Source: Opitutaceae bacterium
GTDB taxonomy: Bacteria > Verrucomicrobiota > Verrucomicrobiia > Opitutales > Opitutaceae
Reading direction: 5' to 3'
Assembly: GCA_031254955.1 (NCBI GenBank)
Contig: JAIRTK010000524.1
Location: 1 to 7,640 of the forward strand
Length of the DNA: 7,640 nucleotides
A program made the position numbers and the translations under genes. Of the stretch, positions 1 to 7,612 are shown piece after piece. Below the pieces are notes generated by a model. It saw only the letters and a list, made by a program, of their open reading frames with translations, did no database searches and was not told where the DNA came from. How positions within the stretch are numbered: position 1 is the first letter of the stretch; each line of letters starts with the position of its first letter.

Positions 1-136
1 TGGAAGAGAATGGGAGGGACAGGGCGGATAGGTGGAGAATGGACGGGCTGGAGAATGGGCGGACTGAGGGAAAAATGGGCTGGCTGGTGGACAATGGACG
101 GGCTGGTGGAGAATGGGTGGGGCGGGCTGGGGGGCT
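1..136. repeat. G-rich degenerate direct repeats downstream of speA
   Basis: This gene-free stretch lies beyond the speA stop codon. An eight-base core of the type GAGAATGG recurs at about positions 6, 35, 51, 71 (as AAAAATGG), 90 (as GACAATGG) and 109. The last four copies are 19-20 bases apart and are usually flanked by GGGCTGG or GGTGG. The plus strand is very G-rich and C-poor, so an speA transcript reading through it would be C-rich. I see no rho-independent terminator here. The repeat may begin before the window. An open frame crosses it but encodes only a Gly/Trp/Arg-rich low-complexity string, so I do not call a gene. Confidence 0.6.
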
Positions 137-2080
<1,944 letters not shown>

Positions 2081-2172
2081 GGCGGTGAGGAATGTGGACT
2101 GTTTGCTTGCTATTTGTTTCCCGGACGGAGTTAAGTTCTCGTTTCTTTTTCCAAAACCGACAACACGCAACG
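2081..2172. promoter_or_regulatory. Divergent speA/yajC control region
   Basis: This interval of about 92 bases separates the preferred start codons of the divergent genes speA (minus) and yajC (plus). It is distinctly richer in A and T than the surrounding coding DNA and includes a pyrimidine tract at about 2136-2152. Promoters for both directions should lie here or just inside the gene ends. I cannot pick a convincing -35/-10 pair. The best plus-strand candidate, TTGCTA near 2107 with TTAAGT near 2131, is weak. No operator-like palindrome is evident. If speA really begins at 2170 or 2203, this region would be mostly speA coding sequence. Confidence 0.35.
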
Positions 2173-2523
2173 ATGAAAATATCCTCTCTGCCCGACAGCT
2201 CACTGCTTTTTCTGGCCCAAACCGAAGGCGCCCGGCCCGGCGGCGGCATGCAAATGTTCCTCATGCTGGGCCTCATGATCGCCGCGATGTATTTCCTCAT
2301 GATCGCGCCCCAGCGCAAAAAGCAGAAGCAACACCAGCAGATGCTCGCCGCGCTCGAACCCGGCGACGAGGTCATCACCGCCGGCGGCATCTTCGGCCTC
2401 ATCACGGCCAAGAAGGACGACCGCTTCGTCATCCGCATCTCCGACAACACCAAGATCGAAGTGGGCAAAGGCTACATCACCAGCGTCGTCGCCAAAAAGA
2501 GCGGCGGCGAGGTCAAGAAGTAA
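2173..2523 (+). CDS. yajC: Sec translocon accessory subunit YajC
   Basis: YajC is a small inner-membrane protein that associates with SecDF and the SecYEG translocase. It is not essential in E. coli. The 116-residue product has a short N-terminal segment, then one hydrophobic membrane helix (MQMFLMLGLMIAAMYFLMI, about residues 26-44). The hallmark APQRKKQKQHQQML follows on the cytoplasmic side, then the compact conserved domain LEPGDEVITAGGIFGLIT and a basic tail. Length and architecture are standard for the family. I chose ATG 2173 because it leaves a normal short N-terminus. An upstream in-frame ATG at 2092 would add 27 unconserved residues, and an internal ATG at 2248 would start at the helix. 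None has a good Shine-Dalgarno sequence. The residues before the helix end in LFLAQ, so a cleaved or anchor-like leader is possible but unproven. It lies upstream of secDF on the same strand, the usual yajC-secD order, but with a wide 275-base gap. Confidence 0.95.
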   Translation: MKISSLPDSSLLFLAQTEGARPGGGMQMFLMLGLMIAAMYFLMIAPQRKKQKQHQQMLAALEPGDEVITAGGIFGLITAKKDDRFVIRISDNTKIEVGKGYITSVVAKKSGGEVKK

Positions 2524-2798
2524 CCCCGCCGCGCGCGCGACCGTGCCAGCCCTCCCCGGCGCGATGCGGCCCAAGCGCGATGCGGCCCCGGCCCCGGCCC
2601 GACGCGGCGCGTCCCCCGGCGCGGCCCGGCTCAGGCTCGACTCGATTTCGACCTGAGCCGATTTAAGCCGCCCCACGCCCCGCCACCCGTCGCCGCACCG
2701 CCCGCGCCCGCACCGCACCCGCCGCACCACGCCGCCACACCCGCCGCACCCGCCACTCCCGCCCTCCCCCCTCAACCCTTTTCAAACCCGAACAACCC
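2524..2798 (+). other. C-rich low-complexity yajC-secDF intergenic region
   Basis: This 275-base spacer holds no plausible gene. Its first part has a 14-base direct repeat, GCGCGATGCGGCCC, at 2559-2572 and 2575-2588. The centre carries a hairpin, listed separately. From about 2668 to 2778 the plus strand is almost only C, with some G and A and very little T, made of irregular CCGCACC/CCGCC-type units. A C-rich, low-structure transcript of this kind is what Rho tends to bind, so partial Rho-dependent termination or attenuation between yajC and secDF is conceivable. That is inference. Confidence 0.5.
2627..2660 (+). terminator. Hairpin between yajC and secDF, possible terminator or processing site
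   Basis: CGGCTCAGG (2627-2635) is perfectly complementary to CCTGAGCCG (2652-2660). Inside, TCGA (2637-2640) can pair with TCGA (2648-2651) past one bulged C, leaving a 7-base loop. The stem is therefore 9 plus 4 pairs. The sequence after it is ATTTAAG rather than a run of T, so it is not a standard intrinsic terminator. It could act as a transcript-stabilising end, an attenuator or a processing site between yajC and secDF. Confidence 0.4.
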
Positions 2799-5357
2799 AT
2801 GCCTAAACGCAACCACTGGAAAGTCCTCTTCAGCATCGCTGTGGTGGCCTTTTTCGCCTACTCGATATTCCCGATCAAAGACCAGGAATTCGTGGACTTC
2901 GTGAAAATCGAAGCCCAAGCCCGACAATCCGAATTCGACGCCCTCCTCCAAGAAGCCGTCGCCCGCCACGAAGCCCGCCAAGCCCCCAGCGCGTTCATTG
3001 CCCTCAAGCAAATCGCCGCCGAACGCAAAGTGGACCTCACCGCCAGCTACTTCCCGAAACTCAACCTCGGGGACGTGAAAAACATCGAGAAGAAAAACGC
3101 CATCCTCCTCGACCACCTGCTCAAAGAGTCCAAGGCCCGCCTCCAACTCGGCCTCGACCTCAAAGGCGGCGTCGCCTTCACCCTCGAAATCGCCCCCTCC
3201 GCGCTCGCCAACATGAACACCTACGAGCGCAAAGAAAAACTCACCAAAGCCATCGACATCATCGGCAGCCGCATCAACGCCTTCGGCGTCACCGAACCCA
3301 TCATCCGCCCCGTCGGCGACAACCGCCTCGAAGTCCAGCTCCCCGGCGTCAACACCAAGGACAACCCCGACGTTATCGACAGCCTCCAGAAACCCGCGCT
3401 ACTCCAGTTCCGCATCGTCCACCCCACCCTCACCCCCGCGCAAGTCGCGCAAACCGGCGCCATCCCCCCCTTCGACTACGAACGCATGACCCTGGAGGAA
3501 GACTCCCGCACCGGCACGCAAATCGAAGAACTCTACATCAAACGCGTGCCCGAGGCCGACGGCAAAATCATGAAACAAGCCTTCGCCCACCACGACCAAT
3601 ACGGCAAATCCGAAATCATCCTCCAATTCACCGACGAAGGCCGCAAACGCTTCGCCCAAGTCACCCGCTCCATCGTCGAAAACGCGCAAAACACCGGCGT
3701 CACCGGACGCCTCGCCATCGTCCTCGACGGCAAACTCTACTCCGCCCCCACCGTCCGCGAAGAAATCAACAGCCCCACCGCCCAAATCACCGGCAGCTTC
3801 ACCGACCGCGACGCCCAGAACCTCGCCAACGTCCTCAACAACCCCCTCGACGTCCCCATGATCGTCATGGAACAATACGAAGTCGGCCCCTCGCTCGCGC
3901 AAGACGCCGTGGACAGCGGCGTGCGCGCCTCCATCATCGGCGCCGCCCTCGTCGCCGCCTTCATGATCACCTTCTACACCACCGGCGGCTTCGTCGCCGT
4001 CTGCACCCTCGCCATCAACATCATCATCATCTTCGGCTTCATGGCCCGCCTCGGCGCCACCCTCACCCTCCCCGGCCTCGCCGGCATCGTCCTCACCATC
4101 GGCATGGCCGTGGACGCCAACATCCTCATCTACGAACGCATGCGCGAAGAACTCGCCGAAGGCAAATCCTACGCCTCCGCCAACCGCAACGGCTTCATGA
4201 AAGCCCTCTGGACCATCCTCGACGCCCACTTCGTGCAACTCATCGTCTGCGCCATCATGATCCTCCTCGGCACCGGCCCCATCCGAGGCTTCGGCGTCAC
4301 CCTCTGCATGGGCGTCGTCTCCACCCTCTTCTCCGTGCTCGTCATCGCGCACCTCACGCTCGAATGGTTCTTCGCCACCGGCCTCGTGAAAACATTCACC
4401 ATGCGCCGCATGCTGAAAAACATCCACGTCGACTGGGTGCGCTTCGGCAAACCCGCCTTCATCGCCTCCTGGCTCATCGTCTTCGCCGGCCTCGCCGTCG
4501 TCGCCTACAAAGGCACCGGCGTCTTCGGCATCGACTTCAAAGGCGGCGACGCCATCACCCTCGAATACAAAACCCGCATCGACACCGGCAAAATCCGCGA
4601 AGCCGCCGCCGCCGGCAACCACGGCGAAATCGTCCCCGCCTACATCAGCGCCATCGGCGGCAGCCAGGAAATGCTCCGCATCGAAACCGAAACCGGCAAA
4701 TCCGCCGACCTCCTCGCCACCCTCCAAAAAACCTTCCCCGAAGCCGGCCTCACCAACCTCGGCACCAGCGTCATCGGCAAAACCATCGGCGACGAAATCC
4801 TCTACAACGCCCTCGTCGCCATCCTCGCCTCGATGGGCGTCATCCTCCTCTACATCGCCTTCCGCTTCGAATTCGGCTTCGGCATCGGCGCCATGTTCTC
4901 CTCCTTCCACGACATCCTCATGGCCATCGGCCTCTTCGTGCTCTTCGGCCACCAATTCTCCGCGCCGATGGTCGCCGCCATCCTCGCCATCGCCGGCTAC
5001 TCCATCAACGAAACCGTCGTCGTCTTCGACCGCATCCGCGAAGAACTCCGCCTCAACCCCAACACCCCCCTGCGCGAAGTCGTCAACAACGCCATCAGCA
5101 AAGTCTTCGCCCGCACCATCATGACGGCGACCACCACCCTCCTCGCCTCCATCGCCCTCTGGCTCTGGGGCACCGGCGTGCTCAAAGACATCGCCTTCAC
5201 CTTCACCATGGGCGTCCTCACCTCCACCTTCTCCGCCATCTTCATCGCCTCCCAAGTCTTCTACTGGTGGCACAAAGGCGACCGCAAACGCGTCGAAAAA
5301 CACCAAGACGTGCGCCCCACCTACGAATGGCAAGGCGCCAGCCGGGCCTCCAAATAA
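2799..5357 (+). CDS. secDF: Protein translocase subunit SecDF (fused SecD-SecF)
   Basis: It is an inner-membrane RND-family protein that drives late steps of Sec export with the proton-motive force. The single chain of 852 residues joins SecD (about 1-530) and SecF (about 540-852), as in Bacillus. SecD half: first membrane helix about 8-24; a large periplasmic region including GLDLKGG (118-124) and VTGRLAIVLDGKLYSAP (301-317); five helices between about 375 and 527; and GMAVDANILIYERMREEL (435-452) with the proton-path Asp439. SecF half: helix about 553-570, GIDFKGG (577-583), helices from about 667 to 823, GYSINETVVVFDRIREEL (733-750) and the conserved ARTIMT block with Arg772. Twelve membrane segments are expected. 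Glu738 sits where most SecF proteins have Asp. Residues 27-115 form a long, charged helical stretch before the conserved periplasmic core. ATG 2799 gives a normal MPKRNHWK start just before helix 1 but has no Shine-Dalgarno sequence. It follows yajC and precedes recJ on the same strand. Confidence 0.97.
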   Translation: MPKRNHWKVLFSIAVVAFFAYSIFPIKDQEFVDFVKIEAQARQSEFDALLQEAVARHEARQAPSAFIALKQIAAERKVDLTASYFPKLNLGDVKNIEKKNAILLDHLLKESKARLQLGLDLKGGVAFTLEIAPSALANMNTYERKEKLTKAIDIIGSRINAFGVTEPIIRPVGDNRLEVQLPGVNTKDNPDVIDSLQKPALLQFRIVHPTLTPAQVAQTGAIPPFDYERMTLEEDSRTGTQIEELYIKRVPEADGKIMKQAFAHHDQYGKSEIILQFTDEGRKRFAQVTRSIVENAQNTGVTGRLAIVLDGKLYSAPTVREEINSPTAQITGSFTDRDAQNLANVLNNPLDVPMIVMEQYEVGPSLAQDAVDSGVRASIIGAALVAAFMITFYTTGGFVAVCTLAINIIIIFGFMARLGATLTLPGLAGIVLTIGMAVDANILIYERMREELAEGKSYASANRNGFMKALWTILDAHFVQLIVCAIMILLGTGPIRGFGVTLCMGVVSTLFSVLVIAHLTLEWFFATGLVKTFTMRRMLKNIHVDWVRFGKPAFIASWLIVFAGLAVVAYKGTGVFGIDFKGGDAITLEYKTRIDTGKIREAAAAGNHGEIVPAYISAIGGSQEMLRIETETGKSADLLATLQKTFPEAGLTNLGTSVIGKTIGDEILYNALVAILASMGVILLYIAFRFEFGFGIGAMFSSFHDILMAIGLFVLFGHQFSAPMVAAILAIAGYSINETVVVFDRIREELRLNPNTPLREVVNNAISKVFARTIMTATTTLLASIALWLWGTGVLKDIAFTFTMGVLTSTFSAIFIASQVFYWWHKGDRKRVEKHQDVRPTYEWQGASRASK

Positions 5358-5486
5358 AACCCAGGCGGCATACGGCCAGCGAAACGCGGAATTGACGGAC
5401 GGCGCCCCCCGCGCGCCTCCCGCACCCGGCGCGAAAAACGCGCCCCCATTCCGCGCCCCCCGCGCACCGCACACCGCATTCGAGCC
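5358..5486 (+). other. secDF-recJ intergenic spacer with a 13-base direct repeat
   Basis: The 129-base spacer is GC-rich and without a gene. GCGCCCCCCGCGC occurs twice, at 5402-5414 and 5453-5465, on either side of the hairpin listed next. No promoter is obvious. The same strand and modest distance allow recJ to be read from the secDF transcript, but a separate promoter cannot be excluded. No good Shine-Dalgarno sequence precedes the recJ ATG. Confidence 0.45.
5428..5444 (+). terminator. Short GC hairpin between secDF and recJ
   Basis: GGCGCG (5428-5433), a loop of five A, and CGCGCC (5439-5444) form a perfect 6-pair stem. It lies about 70 bases after the secDF stop. CCCATT follows instead of a T run, so full intrinsic termination is doubtful. 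It may be a weak terminator, an RNA-stability hairpin, or chance in such GC-rich DNA. Confidence 0.3.
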
Positions 5487-7199
5487 ATGCGCTGGAACTA
5501 CCAACCCATCCCCCCCGGAACCATCGAAACCCTCAGCCGCGACGCCGGCGTGAGCGCCATCCTCGCCGAACTCCTCCTCCGCGCCGGCCTCGCCGACGCC
5601 CCCCGCGCCGCCAAATTCCTCCGCCCCGCGCTCAGCGAACTAAGCGACCCCCTCCTCGTCCACAACGTCGCCGCCGCCGCCGACCGCCTCCGCGCCGCCA
5701 TCGCCAACCACGAAGACATCGTCGTGCTCGGCGACTACGACGTGGACGGCGTCAGCTCCACCGCGCTCCTCGTCAGCATCCTCCGCCGCTTCGACCTGCG
5801 CCCCCGCTTCATCGTCCCCCGCCGCATGGAAGACGGCTACGGCCTCTCCCGCAGCGCCATCGACCGCGCCCTCGAACACGGCACCCCCGCGCTCTTCATC
5901 GCCCTCGACTGCGGCACCAACTCCCACGACGAAATCGACTACCTCCGCGCCCAAGGCATCGACGTCATCATCGTCGACCACCACCGCTCCAAAGAACACG
6001 CCACCACCCGCGCCATCCTCATCAACCCCCACGTCCACCCCCCCGCCGACACCCCCTGGCGCGACCTCTGCACCGTCGGCCTCGTCTTCAAACTCGCCCA
6101 CGGCCTCCTCAAACAACTCCGCGCCGAAAACCACCCCACCGCCTACGACATCAAACTCCGCGACTCGCTCGACCTCGTCGCGCTCGGCACCGTCGCCGAC
6201 CTCGTCCCCCTCCACGGCGAAAACCGCATCCTCGCCCGCCAAGGCCTGCGCATCCTCCAGACCACCCGCCGCCCCGGCCTCCAAGCACTCATGCAAGTCG
6301 CCGGCGTGCGCCCCGAAAACGAAATCATGCCCGTGGACGTCTCCTTCCGCCTCGGCCCCCGCATCAACGCCAGCGGACGCCTCGACGACGCCGCCCTCTC
6401 CGTCGAACTCATGCTCAGTGACGACGCGCGCTTCTGCGACGAAACCGCCCGCCGCCTCAACGAACTCAACCGCGAACGCCAGGACATCGAACGCCAGATG
6501 ACCGAAGAAGCCGAACACCTCGTCGAAACCCGCTACGCCGCCGACCCCGGCATCGTGCTCTACGGCGAAAACTGGCACCCCGGCGTCGTCGGCATCGTCG
6601 CCGGCCGCGTCGCCCGCAAATACCACCGCCCCGCCATCGTCCTCGGCAACGAAGGCGAACAAGCCAAAGGCTCGGGCCGCAGCGTGGACGGCGTAAGCCT
6701 CGTCGAAGTGCTCGGCACCTGCTGCGAACACCTCCTCAGCTGGGGCGGCCACCCCATGGCCATCGGCGTCTCGCTCCCCCAACGCCACATCGACGACTTC
6801 CGCGCCCGCTTCGTCGCCTCCATCCGCAACCACACCGGCGGCGGACTCAACGGCCCCGCGCTCGACCTCGCCACCTGGATCACCCCGCCCGAAATCGGCG
6901 AACGCCTGATGAACGACATCTGCGCCCTGCACCCCTTTGGCCAAGGCAACACCGAACCCGTTTTTGGCATCCGCCGCGTCACGCTCCAGCAACGCCCCGA
7001 CATCTTCCGCGGCCAGCACTTCCGCTTCAATTTTGACGACGGCACCGGCCGGCGGCTCTTTGGCGTGGCCTGGAAGATGGCGGGCAACCTCCCCCCCGTC
7101 GGCGAACCGATCGACATGGCCGTGGAAATAGCCTGGAACTACTACAACGACCGCAAACTCCTCCAACTCGAACTGATAGACTGGCGCAAAAGCGAATAA
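5487..7199 (+). CDS. recJ: Single-stranded-DNA-specific exonuclease RecJ
   Basis: RecJ degrades single-stranded DNA 5' to 3' in the cytoplasm. It serves RecF-pathway recombination, mismatch repair and base-excision repair, using divalent metal ions. The 570 residues match the usual length. DHH domain: GDYDVDG (82-88, metal-binding Asp83, Asp85, Asp87); LDCG (140-143, Asp141, a common variant of the VDNG motif); DHH (164-166); and GTVADLVPL (234-242, Asp238). A linker with RLGPRINASGRLDDA (288-302) follows. The DHHA1 domain has HPGVVGIVAGR (364-374), KGSGRSVDG (394-402) and GGHPMAIG (420-427). An OB-like C-terminal domain covers about 455-565. All expected catalytic residues are present. The GGH motif ends AIG, where AAG is commoner. 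ATG 5487 is chosen because MRWNYQPIPP resembles the family's typical Trp-containing N-terminus. Codons end overwhelmingly in C until about 6930 and are more mixed in the OB part. Confidence 0.96.
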   Translation: MRWNYQPIPPGTIETLSRDAGVSAILAELLLRAGLADAPRAAKFLRPALSELSDPLLVHNVAAAADRLRAAIANHEDIVVLGDYDVDGVSSTALLVSILRRFDLRPRFIVPRRMEDGYGLSRSAIDRALEHGTPALFIALDCGTNSHDEIDYLRAQGIDVIIVDHHRSKEHATTRAILINPHVHPPADTPWRDLCTVGLVFKLAHGLLKQLRAENHPTAYDIKLRDSLDLVALGTVADLVPLHGENRILARQGLRILQTTRRPGLQALMQVAGVRPENEIMPVDVSFRLGPRINASGRLDDAALSVELMLSDDARFCDETARRLNELNRERQDIERQMTEEAEHLVETRYAADPGIVLYGENWHPGVVGIVAGRVARKYHRPAIVLGNEGEQAKGSGRSVDGVSLVEVLGTCCEHLLSWGGHPMAIGVSLPQRHIDDFRARFVASIRNHTGGGLNGPALDLATWITPPEIGERLMNDICALHPFGQGNTEPVFGIRRVTLQQRPDIFRGQHFRFNFDDGTGRRLFGVAWKMAGNLPPVGEPIDMAVEIAWNYYNDRKLLQLELIDWRKSE

Positions 7200-7241
7200 C
7201 CCCGCGCCCTCCGCCCCCGCCAAAGCCCTTGCCGCACCGGC

Positions 7242-7277
7242 GACAAAGCCGCCGCCGGTTGCCATGCCGGCTTTGTC
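7242..7277 (+). terminator. Probable recJ transcription terminator
   Basis: Forty-two bases after the recJ stop, GACAAAGCCG (7242-7251) pairs perfectly with CGGCTTTGTC (7268-7277) across a 16-base loop that can partly fold again. The downstream CGTTTCC is only mildly T-rich. Position and stem strength suggest the recJ transcript ends here. The missing T run keeps confidence moderate. Confidence 0.5.
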
Positions 7278-7390
7278 CGTTTCCGGCTGCGCCACGACGG
7301 CAGCGCGTAACCTCACCTCTTCACTCGCCCCCCTCATCCCCCCGCGTCTCCTCGCCTTTGCGTGAGAACCCCTTCTTCCTCCGGATGGCA

Positions 7391-7411
7391 GATACCCTTT
7401 GCAGTCAAAAA
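7391..7411 (+). repeat. ATACC/TTT/AGT/AAAA motif, copy 1
   Basis: The copy reads GATACCCTTT, then GC, then AGT, C and AAAAA. TTTG can pair with CAAA around CAGT. It is the most divergent in its flanks; the shared part is the core ATACCCTTT...AGT.AAAA. The next copy starts 68 bases later. Confidence 0.5.
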
Positions 7412-7443
7412 TCCCCCTGTCAGGTAGGGCGAGGCGTCCCGCC

Positions 7444-7459
7444 GAGCCGCTCGCGGCTC
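7444..7459. repeat. Palindrome abutting motif copy 2
   Basis: GAGCCG (7444-7449), loop CTCG and CGGCTC (7454-7459) form a perfect inverted repeat. Just upstream is GGGCGAGGCGTCCCGCC. The palindrome runs directly into the second ATACC motif. This resembles REP-type extragenic palindromes; whether it is repeated genome-wide cannot be seen here. Confidence 0.55.
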
Positions 7460-7480
7460 ATACCCTTTCCCAGTGAAAAG
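7459..7480 (+). repeat. ATACC/TTT/AGT/AAAA motif, copy 2
   Basis: It reads CATACCCTTT, CCC, AGT, G, AAAAG. CTTT (7465-7468) can pair with AAAG (7477-7480). Its left flank GCGGCT resembles GCGGCCT before copy 3, so these two copies share more than the core. GCAC also occurs a few bases to the right of both. Confidence 0.55.
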
Positions 7481-7491
7481 CACCAGTTATA

Positions 7492-7549
7492 AGCAAAGCC
7501 AGTTAGGGGCTTCGCTTGCGAAGCCCGCTGCCGGAGCACGGCCTTTGCT
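7492..7549. repeat. Branched inverted-repeat structure (possible three-way junction)
   Basis: An outer stem, AGCAAAG (7492-7498) with CTTTGCT (7543-7549), encloses two hairpins: GGGCTTCGC/GCGAAGCCC (7507-7515 with 7518-7526) and GCCG/CGGC (7530-7533 with 7539-7542). Together they could fold as a cloverleaf-like three-way junction in RNA or single-stranded DNA. It is not a tRNA: the arms and loops do not fit. It may be a structured dispersed repeat or a small RNA part. No function can be assigned. Confidence 0.5.
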
Positions 7550-7565
7550 GGAGTTTGGCGTTTCA

Positions 7566-7578
7566 GCCCCGGAGGGGC
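7566..7578. repeat. Short palindrome GCCCC-GGA-GGGGC
   Basis: GCCCC (7566-7570), loop GGA and GGGGC (7574-7578) form a perfect 5-pair hairpin just upstream of motif copy 3. Small GCCCCGGAGGGGC palindromes of this type recur between genes in several bacterial genomes, as I recall. It fits the REP-like character of the region. Confidence 0.5.
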
Positions 7579-7592
7579 GACGAGCGCGGCCT

Positions 7593-7612
7593 GATACCAT
7601 TTATGAGTAAAA
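7593..7612 (+). repeat. ATACC/TTT/AGT/AAAA motif, copy 3
   Basis: It reads GATACCATTT, ATG, AGT, AAAA, followed by TTGGCAC. ATTT pairs with AAAT, and CCA with TGG, keeping a fold like that of the other copies despite base changes. It lies 134 bases after copy 2, about twice the copy 1 to copy 2 distance. Confidence 0.55.

Noticed and set aside
2081..2203. Replication origin at the skew switch
   Set aside because: The skew change coincides with the divergent gene pair and is explained by gene direction. No DnaA-box cluster or large AT-rich unwinding region is seen.
2200..2775. 191-codon minus-strand frame over yajC and the spacer
   Set aside because: Low-complexity Gly/Arg/Ala product, antisense to yajC, spanning the C-rich spacer.
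4364..5395. 343-codon plus-strand frame inside the SecF part
   Set aside because: Its product is Arg/His/Pro-rich, the +1 frame of C-rich codons. The secDF frame is intact through the whole interval, so no frameshift or second gene is implied.
3399..5504. 701-codon minus-strand open frame opposite secDF
   Set aside because: It has the same codon-bias artefact: an Asp/Glu/Gly/Ala/Val/His-rich product with no recognisable fold, lying under a clear secDF.
5640..7337. 565-codon minus-strand open frame opposite recJ
   Set aside because: It is an antisense shadow of recJ with the same biased composition.
7229..7492. Possible small gene of 87 residues after recJ
   Set aside because: It overlaps the probable recJ terminator, a palindrome and two repeat copies. 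The product is Pro/Arg/Ser-rich without hydrophobic segments or motifs, and there is no ribosome-binding site.
7492..7549. tRNA-like cloverleaf
   Set aside because: The fold has only two inner arms, loops of 2-5 bases, no T-arm consensus and no CCA end.
7391..7612. CRISPR array
   Set aside because: The three motif copies are short, imperfect and unevenly spaced. There are no constant-length spacers and no cas genes in view.
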